This document shows positions 1 through 7,835 of a stretch of DNA of 64,000 nucleotides, piece by piece. The stretch's first letter is position 1. Every line of letters begins with the position of its first letter. The position numbers were made by a program, and so were the translations under genes. Below the pieces are notes generated by a model that saw only the letters and a program-made list of their open reading frames with translations, was not told the origin of the DNA and did not search any database. Location: NCBI RefSeq assembly GCF_001922345.1, contig NZ_CP018811.1, positions 3,844,001 through 3,908,000 of the forward strand, written 5' to 3'. Source of the DNA: Paraburkholderia sp. SOS3 (GTDB lineage: Bacteria; Pseudomonadota; Gammaproteobacteria; Burkholderiales; Burkholderiaceae).

Positions 1-278
1 TTCGCCGCCTCGGCGCCGAACAGCTGTTTGACGCGGTCGATCGCGAGCTGCTCGACGATATCGACATACTCGCAACCGCCGTAATAGCGCTTGCCCGGAT
101 ACCCTTCCGCGTACTTGTTCGTGAGCTGCGAGCCTTGCGCGGCCATCACGGCCGGGCTCGTATAGTTCTCCGACGCGATCAGCTCGATGTGTTCTTCCTG
201 GCGATGGTTTTCCTGCTCGATCGCCTGCCAGACTTCCGGGTCGACGTTCGCAATGGTGCTTTGGGCTTTATCAAACAT
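1..278 (-). CDS. glyA: Serine hydroxymethyltransferase, N-terminal part (runs off the left edge)
   Basis: The 92 visible codons encode the start of the PLP-dependent enzyme that interconverts serine and glycine while loading tetrahydrofolate with a one-carbon unit. The reading is recognisable from the N-terminal stretch with [14 protein letters not shown] followed by [19 protein letters not shown], both hallmarks of GlyA. The start is the ATG at 276-278. The catalytic lysine region lies outside the window. A ZTP riboswitch sits about 230 bases upstream on the same strand, which ties expression to purine and folate one-carbon status. Known of the family: cytoplasmic homodimer or tetramer of about 415 residues. 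Identity is secure; only the C-terminal three quarters are missing because of the window edge. Confidence 0.95.
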   Translation of the reverse strand, partial: MFDKAQSTIANVDPEVWQAIEQENHRQEEHIELIASENYTSPAVMAAQGSQLTNKYAEGYPGKRYYGGCEYVDIVEQLAIDRVKQLFGAEAA

Positions 279-815
279 GTGCGTTCCGTTGAGAATGTTC
301 GGTTGACCGTGATTCCGCACGTGCATATGCGTTCGATCTTGCGCATAACAGCATACAAAGCGGCACGCGAGAGGCGTGCGCAAAGCGCGCAAGCTCACGC
401 GCGGTGCGGCAGGAAACTGGAAGCCTGGATATGCGGACTGCAGAGGCGCCGCACACGCGAGGCAGGCCAGCGACCGGCAGCACGAAGGATCGCGCGCGGA
501 TCACAGCTGCCCAGGCGAACGGCAAAACGGAGCCCCGCGCTTCACGGTGGGTTGTTCCACCTTGAACCCGTAGGGTTCTATCGCCAGTCACGCAGGGATG
601 AGCGCGTTAGTTTATTGGAAGCGCATCGAATAGGCAACCAGCCCCACGGCGCCTGCAGTGATGCAAAAAAGCCTGACGAATTCGCTACTTGCGCCCACTT
701 CGCGGCGCCCGGCACGAGATCCGGCGGCCCGCCCGATCCGGCCGCCGCGGCGCGGTTGATCGGGCGCCGCAATGGAAGTAGGCTTGTCGCCTTTCTCAAC
801 CCAACGGAAACTGGA
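279..815. other. Divergent glyA-ydfG intergenic region
   Basis: This 537-base stretch separates divergent glyA and ydfG. The only recognisable element is the ZTP riboswitch at 505-597 on the minus strand. Open frames on both strands here have no signature of a protein family and one overlaps the riboswitch, so I read no gene. No clear promoter for ydfG was identified. Confidence 0.6.
505..597 (-). promoter_or_regulatory. ZTP (pfl motif) riboswitch upstream of glyA
   Basis: Read on the minus strand, this segment carries both conserved parts of the ZTP/ZMP riboswitch: GCGTGACTGGCG at 582-593 in the 5' half and CGCCTGGGCA at 508-517 in the 3' half, with a short GGTGG...CCACC helix between them. 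The motif senses the purine intermediate ZTP/ZMP, which builds up when 10-formyl-tetrahydrofolate runs low, and it commonly precedes glyA, purH and folD. It lies in the leader of glyA (start 278), leaving about 230 bases for an expression platform. I could not pick out the terminator or sequestering helix with confidence. Confidence 0.88.
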
Positions 816-1562
816 ATGATCGTCTTTGTCACCGGGGCGTCTGCCGGATTCGGCGCTGCCATCGCGCGTGCTTTTGTCAAAGGCGGCCATCGCGTCGTCG
901 CGACCGCGCGCCGCAAGGACCGCCTCGACGCCCTCGCCCGCGAACTCGGCGAGAACCTGCTGCCGCTGCAGCTCGACGTGCGCGACCGCGCGGCTATTCA
1001 GGCGCTGTCGGCCGCGCTGCCCGACGGCTTCGCCGCGGTCGACGTGCTCGTCAACAACGCGGGACTCGCGCTCGGGCTCGCGCCGGCCCACAGGGCCGAT
1101 CTGGACGACTGGGAAACGATGATCGATACGAACTGCAAAGGCCTCGTGCAAGTGACGCGCGCGCTGCTGCCGGGCATGGTCGCGCGCAACCGCGGCCACG
1201 TGATCAACCTGGGTTCGGTCGCAAGCAGCTGGCCGTATGCCGGCGGCAATGTGTACGGCGCGACCAAGGCGTTCGTTGCGCAATTCAGCCTGAATCTGCG
1301 CGCGGATCTGACCGGCACCGCGGTGCGCGTGACCGACATCCAGCCGGGCCTGTGCGGTGGCACCGAATTCTCGAACGTGCGCTTTCGCGGCGACGACGCG
1401 AAGGCCGCGGGCATCTACAAGGACATGCAGCCGCTCACGGCCGAAGACATCGCCGAATCGATCTTCTGGGTCGCCACGCGCCCGGCGCATGTGAACATCA
1501 ATTCGATCGAATTGATGCCGGTTGCGCAGTCGTTCGCCGGCCTGTCGGTTCATCGCGGCTGA
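816..1562 (+). CDS. ydfG: NADP-dependent 3-hydroxy acid dehydrogenase, short-chain family (YdfG-like)
   Basis: A 248-residue classical short-chain dehydrogenase, the same length as E. coli YdfG, which oxidises L-allo-threonine and 3-hydroxy acids and reduces malonic semialdehyde. Visible motifs in order: nucleotide-binding VTGASAGFG near the N-terminus, an arginine pair (ARRKDR) after strand 2 typical of NADP preference, NNAGLALG, and the catalytic Ser/Tyr/Lys set seen as INLGSVASSW and YGATKAF. The start at ATG 816 puts the Rossmann fold at residue 1; the open frame continues upstream but carries no family sequence there. It is followed directly by ybgC on the same strand. The exact physiological substrate cannot be read from sequence. 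Confidence 0.9.
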   Translation: MIVFVTGASAGFGAAIARAFVKGGHRVVATARRKDRLDALARELGENLLPLQLDVRDRAAIQALSAALPDGFAAVDVLVNNAGLALGLAPAHRADLDDWETMIDTNCKGLVQVTRALLPGMVARNRGHVINLGSVASSWPYAGGNVYGATKAFVAQFSLNLRADLTGTAVRVTDIQPGLCGGTEFSNVRFRGDDAKAAGIYKDMQPLTAEDIAESIFWVATRPAHVNINSIELMPVAQSFAGLSVHRG

Positions 1563-1628
1563 GCATGCCCGGAGCGGGAAAAGTGAATGAAACCAGTGCC
1601 AAAAAAGCAGGCAGCCCGTCAGGTTCCG

Positions 1629-1636
1629 GTAAAATG
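1629..1636 (+). promoter_or_regulatory. Possible -10 element ahead of the tol-pal operon
   Basis: The hexamer TAAAAT at 1630-1635 lies 7 bases before the ATG at 1643, a spacing that would start transcription at or next to that ATG. No good -35 box is visible 17 bases upstream, so this is a weak prediction based on the hexamer and its position at the head of the operon. Confidence 0.3.
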
Positions 1637-1642
1637 CGCGGC

Positions 1643-2140
1643 ATGAAAACTCCTGGCAGTCAGCCCGGCGCCGAAATCGGCTTCACATGGCCGATTCGCG
1701 TGTACTACGAAGATACGGACGCCGGCGGCATCGTGTTCTACGTGAACTACCTGAAGTTTTTCGAACGCGCGCGCACCGAATGGCTGCGCGCCTGCGGAAT
1801 CGAACAAGGCAGGCTCGCGAGCGAAACCGGCACGCTCTTCATCGTCCGCAGCACGGCACTCGACTACCGGTCGCCGGCGCGCCTCGACGACTCGCTCGCG
1901 ATCGTCAGCCGGATCGAACGGCTCGGCCGCGCAACGGTCGATTTCGTGCAGGAAGCGTGGCGCCAGGATACGCTGCTCGCCACCGGCACGATCCGCATCG
2001 GCTGTGTCGACGCAGCGGCGCTGCGGCCCGCCGCGATTGCGCCGGCCGTCCTCGCCGCGTTGCGGCGCGGGCCGCCCGGTTCGGGCGCAAGCACCGGCTC
2101 GAGCAATACAACGACAGGCATGTCAACGGCTAACGAGTGA
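1643..2140 (+). CDS. ybgC: Tol-Pal-associated acyl-CoA thioesterase (hotdog fold)
   Basis: About 165 residues with the 4-hydroxybenzoyl-CoA thioesterase-type hotdog fold. The signature YYEDTDAGGIVFYVNYLKFF contains the catalytic aspartate and the helix start typical of YbgC, and FERARTEWLR follows as in E. coli. YbgC hydrolyses acyl-CoA thioesters and is almost always the first gene of the tol-pal operon, as here. Start is uncertain: ATG 1643, ATG 1634, GTG 1583 (which has GGAG eight bases upstream) and ATG 1565 are all in frame; I chose 1643 because family similarity begins shortly after. The C-terminal tail of about 30 residues, rich in Ala, Ser and Thr, is less conserved. Confidence 0.9.
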   Translation: MKTPGSQPGAEIGFTWPIRVYYEDTDAGGIVFYVNYLKFFERARTEWLRACGIEQGRLASETGTLFIVRSTALDYRSPARLDDSLAIVSRIERLGRATVDFVQEAWRQDTLLATGTIRIGCVDAAALRPAAIAPAVLAALRRGPPGSGASTGSSNTTTGMSTANE

Positions 2141-2295
2141 GCACCGTTGTTACCTGGCCAGTGAACTCGTAACGGTCAGAACAAGACCAAGCATGGTTCG
2201 GCGAAACGGTTCGCCGAAGCTTCCGGTTCTCCCACCGAACGCTTCGATCCGCCTTTCAGCCGGACGCCCCTAGCGGGACGTTACAGCGAACCTAT

Positions 2296-2973
2296 ATGAA
2301 CACTACACAAGATCTGTCGATCATTTCCCTCGTTCTTAATGCGAGCCTGCTGGCCCAGGCGGTGATGGCGCTCCTGCTGCTGCTGTCTCTGATGTCCTGG
2401 ACGTTCATCTTCCGCAAGTGGTTTGCAATTCGCCGCGCGCGCGGCCAGACCGAACGCTTCGAGCGCGATTTCTGGTCCGGCGGCGACCTGCAGGCGCTGT
2501 ATCAGAGCGCCGCGAACAACCGTCATCGCATCGGTGCGCTCGAGCGTATTTTCGAAGCCGGCATGCGTGAATTCCTGAAGGCCAAGGAAAAGCGCCTGAA
2601 CGATCCGGGTGCGATTCTCGACGGCGCGCGCCGCGCAATGCGGGCGGCTTTCCAGCGTGAAATGGACGTGCTCGAAGCGAATCTCGCGTTTCTCGCGTCG
2701 GTCGGCTCGGTGAGCCCTTACATTGGTCTTTTCGGCACCGTCTGGGGCATCATGAATGCGTTTCGCGGCCTCGCGAACGTGCAGCAGGCCACCCTCGCGA
2801 ACGTCGCGCCGGGCATCGCCGAAGCGCTGACGGCCACCGCAATCGGCCTGTTCGCCGCGATTCCTGCCGTGGTCGCGTACAACCGCTACGCTCACGATAT
2901 CGACCGCCTCGCGATCCGCTTCGAGACCTTCATCGAAGAGTTCTCGAATATCCTGCAGCGCCAGGCGCACTAA
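2296..2973 (+). CDS. tolQ: TolQ, proton-channel subunit of the Tol-Pal system
   Basis: 225 residues, as expected for TolQ of the TolQ/ExbB/MotA family. It has an N-terminal membrane helix (VMALLLLLSLMSWTFIF), a cytoplasmic loop with the family motif FEAGMREFLK, and two more helices in the C-terminal half containing SVSPYIGLFGTVWGIMNAF and LTATAIGLFAAIPAVV, which form the ion path with TolR. TolQ and TolR use the proton motive force to energise TolA and pull the outer membrane inward during division. Ten bases separate it from tolR. A 155-base gap precedes it after ybgC, with no terminator that I can see, so cotranscription is likely. Confidence 0.97.
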   Translation: MNTTQDLSIISLVLNASLLAQAVMALLLLLSLMSWTFIFRKWFAIRRARGQTERFERDFWSGGDLQALYQSAANNRHRIGALERIFEAGMREFLKAKEKRLNDPGAILDGARRAMRAAFQREMDVLEANLAFLASVGSVSPYIGLFGTVWGIMNAFRGLANVQQATLANVAPGIAEALTATAIGLFAAIPAVVAYNRYAHDIDRLAIRFETFIEEFSNILQRQAH

Positions 2974-2983
2974 GGAGTCCACG

Positions 2984-3433
2984 ATGGCCGGTTCATCGAT
3001 CCGTTCCAGCATGCGCGGCGGCCGTTCGCGCCGCGCCATGTCCGACATCAACGTCGTGCCGTATATCGACGTGATGCTCGTCCTGCTCGTCATCTTCATG
3101 GTGACGGCGCCGCTCGTCGCGCCGTCGATCGTCAATCTGCCCACCGTCGGCGGCGCCGCGCCGCAGCAGCAGACGCCGCCCGTGGTCGTGAATATCCGCG
3201 CCGACGGCAACATGAGCGTGCGTTACAAGGACGACGCGGGCACCACGCAGCAGGAAACCATGACGCGGGCCGACCTGAACAGCTTCGTCACCGACCGCGA
3301 GCAATCGCATCCCGACCAGCCGGTCGTGATTGCCGCCGACAAGACCGTGAAGTACGAGGTCGTGATGAACGTGATGTCCGATCTGAAAGCGCGCGGCGTC
3401 AAGCGCGTTGGATTGCTCGTCAAATCGCAATGA
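2984..3433 (+). CDS. tolR: TolR, inner-membrane stator subunit of the Tol-Pal system
   Basis: 149 residues of the ExbD/TolR family. A short cytoplasmic N-terminus is followed by one membrane helix (around YIDVMLVLLVIFMVTAPLV) with the essential aspartate of the proton path at its start, then a periplasmic domain ending in a strand KRVGLLVKSQ. It works as a dimer with the TolQ pentamer. AGGAG precedes the start, and the stop codon overlaps the tolA start by four bases (ATGA), which indicates translational coupling. Nothing unusual is visible. Confidence 0.97.
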   Translation: MAGSSIRSSMRGGRSRRAMSDINVVPYIDVMLVLLVIFMVTAPLVAPSIVNLPTVGGAAPQQQTPPVVVNIRADGNMSVRYKDDAGTTQQETMTRADLNSFVTDREQSHPDQPVVIAADKTVKYEVVMNVMSDLKARGVKRVGLLVKSQ

Positions 3434-4461
3434 TTCGCCAGAAATCCGCTTATCCGTTGCAGCCGCCGCGTGAGCGCGGCACGTGGCGCGCGTTCGCGCT
3501 CGCGGCGTTGATGCATGTGCTGCTCGGTTTCTTCCTGTATCACGGCATCCAGTGGCAAAACAGCACGCCCGCAGGCGCGGAAGCCGAAATCTGGACGTCG
3601 GTGCCCGATCTGTCGACGCCTCGCGTCGCCCCGCCCCCGCCCGCCCCGGTCGCGCCCGCGCCGCCCGTGCAGGACGAGGAGGCGGACATCGCGCTCCAGG
3701 AGAAAAAACGCAAGCAGCAGGAGGCTGCGCGCGAAGCACAGCTGGCCGAGCAGCAACGGCAACAGCAGTTGCAGGCGCAACAGGAAGCCGACGCGAAGCG
3801 TCAGCAGCAGCTCGCCGCCGAACAGGCCGCGATGGCCGCGGCGTTGAAGAAGCAGCAGCAACAGCAGCAGGCGCAAAAGCTCAAGCAGCAACAGCTGGCC
3901 GAGCAACAGAAGCAGGATCAGCTGAAAAAACAACAGCAGGAAGAGCAGCAGAAAGCGCAGCAGCAGAAAGAGCAGCAGCAGAAGGAACAACAGGCGAAGG
4001 CCGACGAGCAGAAGAAGGCCGAAGCGGAAAAGGCAGCGAAGGCGAAGGCGGCGGCCCAGGCCGAAGCGGCGAAGAAGCTCGACGCGGAGCGCCGCCAGCG
4101 CCTCGCGGCACTGCAAGGCATGGCGGGCGGCGAGGGCTCCACCGGCAATGGCCTCGCGAAGAGCGGCACGGGCAGCGGCGCGGGCGGCAACGCCACGTCG
4201 CCCGGCTACGCGGAGAAGGTGCAACGGCGCGTGCGGCCGAATATCGTCTGGGCCGGCGACACGCAAGGGCTCGAGACCGTGGTCTCGGTGCGCTGTGCGC
4301 CGACGGGGACATTGCTGTCGGCAACCGTCACGCGCAGCAGCGGCAATTCGCAGTGGGATGACGCGGCGCTGCGCGCGGTCCAGCGTTCGGATCCGATGCC
4401 GCAAGATACAAATGGCAAGACACCGGCCAGTTTTACCATTACGCTGCGTCCGGCGGGTTGA
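3430..4461 (+). CDS. tolA: TolA, periplasm-spanning arm of the Tol-Pal system
   Basis: 343 residues in three parts. Residues about 18-37 form the inner-membrane anchor. A proline-rich patch (SVPDLSTPRVAPPPPA) leads into a long charged coiled coil of about 150 residues that is very rich in glutamine, lysine, alanine and glutamate. The C-terminal domain (from about residue 255) has the TolA fold with YAEKVQRRVRPNIVW and a cysteine-containing VSVRCAPTGTLL, and binds Pal, TolB and phage or colicin partners. The glutamine runs come from CAG/CAA repeats and make the opposite strand look open; those frames are shadows. The gene overlaps tolR by four bases; 196 bases without a visible gene separate it from tolB. 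Confidence 0.95.
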   Translation: MIRQKSAYPLQPPRERGTWRAFALAALMHVLLGFFLYHGIQWQNSTPAGAEAEIWTSVPDLSTPRVAPPPPAPVAPAPPVQDEEADIALQEKKRKQQEAAREAQLAEQQRQQQLQAQQEADAKRQQQLAAEQAAMAAALKKQQQQQQAQKLKQQQLAEQQKQDQLKKQQQEEQQKAQQQKEQQQKEQQAKADEQKKAEAEKAAKAKAAAQAEAAKKLDAERRQRLAALQGMAGGEGSTGNGLAKSGTGSGAGGNATSPGYAEKVQRRVRPNIVWAGDTQGLETVVSVRCAPTGTLLSATVTRSSGNSQWDDAALRAVQRSDPMPQDTNGKTPASFTITLRPAG

Positions 4462-4657
4462 GGTGGGGTAAGTGGCGCATGCACGTATCGTTGGACCGAA
4501 CGCGGCGCGACTTGCGCGGACGCGCCCCGGCCCTTAAGGCATGCTGAAAGCTGTGAGCGAGGCCTGGCACGGCTGGCAAGCCTTCGGGAACGATTTCTGC
4601 GTGCTTGTGTCTGTTTGCAGTTGTGAAGGTTTTTGTACTTTGGGGAATCGATAAAGC

Positions 4658-5950
4658 ATGAGTTTGATGACGAAGCTAGGCCTGCGAACACTGGTGGCGT
4701 CTTGCCTGATTACGGCAGGCGGTGCGGCACATGCACAGCTGAACGTCCTCGTGACGGGCGTCGGGTCCACGCAGTTTCCGATCGCGACCGCGAATTTTGC
4801 CAACGAAAGCAGTTCCCCACAGCAGATCAGCACGATCGTACGGCAGGATCTGCAACGCAGCGGCAAGTTCACGAATATCGACGCGGGGTCCACGCCGGTC
4901 TCGGAGAGCGATACAGTCGACCTCGGCAGCTGGAAGGCCAAGGGTGCCGACGCGTTCGTCGCCGGCAGTGTGACGAAACGCCCCGACGGCCAGTATGAAG
5001 TGCGCTTCAAGCTCTACGACACGGTCAAGGGCGAAAACCTCGGCGGTCTCGTACTCGTCAGCCCGGAGAGCGGTCTGCGCATGAGCGCGCACAAGGTAGC
5101 CGACTACATCTACGCGAAGCTGATGGGCACACGCGGCGTCTTCGCCACGCGCCTTTCATACGTGATCAAGGTCGGCAGCCGCTACCAGCTGCAAATCTCC
5201 GACTCGGACGGGCAGGACGCGCATATCGCGCTGTCGAGCCCCGAGCCGATCATCTCGCCGGCATGGTCGCCGGACGGCACGAAGGTCGCGTACGTGTCGT
5301 TCGAGAAGAAGAAGCCAATCGTTTATATCCACGACCTGCCGACCGGCCGGCGCATCATCGTGTCCGATCAGAAGGGTAACAACAGCGCGCCGGCGTGGTC
5401 GCCGGACGGCCGCACGCTCGCACTGGCCCTTTCGCGCACCGGCAACACGCAGATCTTCGCCGTCAATGCGGACGGCAGCGGTCTGCGCCGCCTGACGCAA
5501 GGCAGCTCGATCGATACTGAGCCCGATTTCTCTCCGGACGGCCAGACGATCTACTTCACGAGCGACCGCGGCGGCCAGCCGCAAATCTACAAAATGCCGG
5601 CCGCGGGCGAAAACGCGGGCGCTGCGCAGCGCGTGACCTTCACCGGCAGCTATAACACGAGCCCTCGCGTGAGCCCCGACGGCAAACAACTCGCGTATAT
5701 TTCGCGCACCGGCGGCGGTTTCAAGCTGTACATCCAGGATCTGCAGTCGGGCGTCGCGACGGCGCTCACCGACACAACACATGACGAATCGCCGAGTTTT
5801 GCGGCGAATGGTCAGTACATCCTTTACGCCACTCAGGTGAACGGCCGTGGCGTGTTGGCCGCTGTATCGACCGATGGTCGGACGCGGCAGGTCCTGTCCG
5901 TTCAGGGTGGCAGCGTGCGCGAGCCGTCCTGGGGCCCGTTTATGCAATGA
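4658..5950 (+). CDS. tolB: TolB, periplasmic beta-propeller of the Tol-Pal system
   Basis: 430 residues with a signal peptide (hydrophobic core [13 protein letters not shown], probable cleavage after AHA at residue 27), an N-terminal alpha/beta domain, and a six-bladed beta-propeller. The propeller blades show the repeated motif [36 protein letters not shown] and [12 protein letters not shown]. TolB exchanges between Pal and the N-terminal epitope of TolA and so controls Pal mobility along the outer membrane. The ATG at 4658 gives the normal signal peptide. pal follows after 19 bases. Confidence 0.97.
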   Translation: MSLMTKLGLRTLVASCLITAGGAAHAQLNVLVTGVGSTQFPIATANFANESSSPQQISTIVRQDLQRSGKFTNIDAGSTPVSESDTVDLGSWKAKGADAFVAGSVTKRPDGQYEVRFKLYDTVKGENLGGLVLVSPESGLRMSAHKVADYIYAKLMGTRGVFATRLSYVIKVGSRYQLQISDSDGQDAHIALSSPEPIISPAWSPDGTKVAYVSFEKKKPIVYIHDLPTGRRIIVSDQKGNNSAPAWSPDGRTLALALSRTGNTQIFAVNADGSGLRRLTQGSSIDTEPDFSPDGQTIYFTSDRGGQPQIYKMPAAGENAGAAQRVTFTGSYNTSPRVSPDGKQLAYISRTGGGFKLYIQDLQSGVATALTDTTHDESPSFAANGQYILYATQVNGRGVLAAVSTDGRTRQVLSVQGGSVREPSWGPFMQ

Positions 5951-5969
5951 CACACAAGGAGAGTAAAAC

Positions 5970-6476
5970 ATGAAGTCGAAATTGCGTCTTACACTGGCCG
6001 CGCTGACGGTTGTCGGCGTTCTCGCAGCTTGCTCGTCGACGCCGAAGCCCACGAGCACGACCGCGGGCAACATCAACGCCCAGCCGAATCCGAACGCGGT
6101 CGCTCCGGTCACCGTCGACGAACTGAACAACCCGAACAGCCCGCTCGCGAAGCGCAGCGTGTATTTCGATTTCGACAGCTACTCGGTGAAGGACGAATAC
6201 CAGCCGCTGCTGCAGCAACACGCGCAGTATCTGAAGTCGCACCCGCAGCGTCACGTGCTGATCCAGGGCAACACCGACGAGCGCGGTACGAGCGAGTACA
6301 ACCTCGCGCTGGGCCAGAAGCGTGCGGAAGCCGTGCGTCGCGCGATGTCGCTGATGGGCGTGCCCGATCAGCAAATGGAAGCCGTGAGCCTCGGCAAGGA
6401 AAAGCCGCTTGCAACCGGTCATGACGAAGCGTCGTGGGCGCAAAACCGCCGCGCCGATCTCGTCTACCAACAGTAA
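5970..6476 (+). CDS. pal: Pal, peptidoglycan-associated outer-membrane lipoprotein
   Basis: 168 residues. The lipobox LAAC at residues 18-21, after a hydrophobic signal, marks a lipoprotein; no Asp follows the cysteine, consistent with outer-membrane sorting. A flexible Ser/Thr/Pro linker is followed by an OmpA-like peptidoglycan-binding domain with VYFDFDSYSV, the binding motif LIQGNTDERGTSEYNLALGQKRAEAV, and ENRRADLVY-like QNRRADLVYQ at the C-terminus. Pal links the outer membrane to the cell wall. A clear AAGGAG ribosome-binding site precedes ATG 5970, and cpoB follows after 15 bases. Confidence 0.97.
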   Translation: MKSKLRLTLAALTVVGVLAACSSTPKPTSTTAGNINAQPNPNAVAPVTVDELNNPNSPLAKRSVYFDFDSYSVKDEYQPLLQQHAQYLKSHPQRHVLIQGNTDERGTSEYNLALGQKRAEAVRRAMSLMGVPDQQMEAVSLGKEKPLATGHDEASWAQNRRADLVYQQ

Positions 6477-6491
6477 CGGGTAACGCGCCGT

Positions 6492-7241
6492 ATGACACAC
6501 CGTTTCTCCCGGCTGCGGCTCGCCGCAGCAGCGTGCGCGGCAGGCGTGGCTTTCACGGCCATGCCGGCGCATGCAGGCCTGTTCGACGACGACCAGGCCC
6601 GCCAGGCGATTCTCGACCTGCGCACGAAGACCGACAGTCTGACGAACCAGTTGTCGGCCGCGCAACGTACGATCCTCGATCAGTCGAACCGTCTCGACCA
6701 GCTTAACCAGCAGGTCGCGACACTGCGCGGCCAGAACGAAGATCTGACGAACCAGCTGTCTATCTTGCAGAAGCAGCAGAAGGACTACTACTCCGACCTC
6801 GACGGCCGGCTGAAGAAGTTCGAGCCGCAGCAGCAAACGGTCGACGGCGTGCAGGGCATGGTGCAGCCGGGTGAAACGGACGCGTTCAACGCGGCGTCGC
6901 AGCAGTTTCGCAACGGCGACTTCAAGGGTGCCGCTGCATCGTTTCGCAGCTTCATCTCGAAGTATCCGCAAAGCCCGTATCAGCCGACCGCACAGTACTG
7001 GCTCGGCAACGCGATGTACGCACAGCGCGACTACAAAGGGTCGACCTCGATCTGGCAAGGGGTCGTGAAGAACTACCCGGACAGCCCGCGTGCGCCCGAA
7101 GCGCTGCTCGCCATTGCGAACAACCAGCTCGAGCAGGGGCAGAAGGCCGCCGCGAAGAAGACGCTCGAGCAGATCGTCGCGCAATACGGCAACTCCGATG
7201 TCGCGCAATCTGCGCAAAGCAAGCTTTCGCAGATCAAGTAG
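6492..7241 (+). CDS. cpoB: CpoB/YbgF, periplasmic coordinator of cell division
   Basis: 249 residues. A signal peptide ends near MPAHA (residue 28). The mature protein begins with the glycine/leucine-phenylalanine start typical of YbgF (GLFDDDQARQAILDLR), then an N-terminal coiled coil with heptads (TDSLTNQLSAAQRTIL and later LSILQKQQKDY), and finally TPR repeats from about residue 130 (FNAASQQFRNGDFKGAAASFR and QYWLGNAMYAQRDYKGS). CpoB binds TolA and PBP1B-LpoB and couples outer-membrane constriction to septal wall synthesis. It is the last gene of the operon; a hairpin at 7263-7283 follows. Confidence 0.95.
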   Translation: MTHRFSRLRLAAAACAAGVAFTAMPAHAGLFDDDQARQAILDLRTKTDSLTNQLSAAQRTILDQSNRLDQLNQQVATLRGQNEDLTNQLSILQKQQKDYYSDLDGRLKKFEPQQQTVDGVQGMVQPGETDAFNAASQQFRNGDFKGAAASFRSFISKYPQSPYQPTAQYWLGNAMYAQRDYKGSTSIWQGVVKNYPDSPRAPEALLAIANNQLEQGQKAAAKKTLEQIVAQYGNSDVAQSAQSKLSQIK

Positions 7242-7262
7242 CATGATGGCCAAACCCGGCGT

Positions 7263-7283
7263 GCCGCCACGGCAAGTGGCGGC
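7263..7283 (+). terminator. Hairpin after the tol-pal operon
   Basis: Perfect inverted repeat with 8-base arms (GCCGCCAC and GTGGCGGC) around a 5-base loop, 21 bases after the cpoB stop. There is no T-run behind it, so it may slow decay or act with Rho rather than be a full intrinsic terminator. Confidence 0.45.
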
Positions 7284-7363
7284 AGCGTCGATTTGCCGGG
7301 CTGCGCGCGGCCGCTCTCGCATTGCGCGATGGCATCGACAGGCGTGAAGGGGCTTCGATAGCC

Positions 7364-7393
7364 TTGACACTGCTGTAGGGCTATCGCTATAAT
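7364..7393 (+). promoter_or_regulatory. Sigma-70 promoter of the tRNA-Lys gene
   Basis: A consensus -35 box TTGACA (7364-7369) and consensus -10 box TATAAT (7388-7393) with an 18-base spacer lie 15 bases before the tRNA gene. Both hexamers match perfectly, as expected for a strong stable-RNA promoter. Confidence 0.9.
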
Positions 7394-7408
7394 CTCGCTT
7401 CTCTTTTG

Positions 7409-7484
7409 GGGTCGTTAGCTCAGCTGGTAGAGCAGCGGACTTTTAATCCGTTGGTCACTGGTTCGAATCCAGTACGGCCTACCA
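7409..7484 (+). tRNA. tRNA-Lys (anticodon UUU)
   Basis: A 76-base sequence that folds as a complete tRNA: acceptor arms GGGTCGT and ACGGCCT (first pair G-U), D loop AGCTCAGCTGGTAGAGC, anticodon loop CTTTTAA giving UUU for lysine, T arm GGTTCGAATCC, and an encoded CCA end. It has its own promoter upstream and a terminator directly downstream, so it is a single-gene unit. Confidence 0.97.
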
Positions 7485-7501
7485 AAAACCGTATCAAGCA
7501 G

Positions 7502-7536
7502 AAAGCCCGGTCTTCTCGACCGGGCTTTTTGTTTTT
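7502..7536 (+). terminator. Intrinsic terminator after tRNA-Lys
   Basis: The 11-base stem AAAGCCCGGTC / GACCGGGCTTT with a 5-base loop is followed directly by TTGTTTTT. It lies 17 bases after the tRNA CCA end, a textbook Rho-independent terminator. Confidence 0.95.
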
Positions 7537-7835
7537 GTACGCGTCTTTTGCAAGTACGAACTCATTGTGCGCGCCCTGCGCACCCCGGGCTCGCTCACTC
7601 GCTGCGCCTGGCGCGTGGAGCGAATTGATTAGCCACCCTTATTTTCTATAAAACTTCTCGCTTGTCGAAACGTATCGGCATCAATCGATACTGGCGATGC
7701 CTTTGAATCTGCACTAGATTCAATTCACCGCTCTTCGCACAAGCCGTCTTGCACGTTCGTTTGCCGCTAGCAAACCTGTTACGTGCACGCATGCACGAGA
7801 CTTCGGATAGTCAACGCAAAGCACAAAGAGGCAGT
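7537..7835. other. Intergenic region between tRNA-Lys and the transglycosylase
   Basis: About 300 bases with patches of lower GC (for example around 7640-7665). I searched for a second copy of the tRNA 3' end that would mark an integrated element and saw none. In-frame upstream starts TTG 7749 and ATG 7791 of the next gene lie here but lack a good ribosome-binding site. Confidence 0.5.

Noticed and set aside
612..1553. Minus-strand frame of 313 codons opposite ydfG
   Set aside because: Arg/His/Asp-rich shadow of the SDR gene with no motif.
3700..4100. Glutamine-rich repeat in tolA as an unusual expansion
   Set aside because: Gln/Ala/Lys-rich coiled coils are normal for TolA in this group.
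7409..7700. tRNA-Lys as an integration site of a genomic island
   Set aside because: No second copy of the tRNA 3' end and no integrase gene of the tyrosine type are present in the window.
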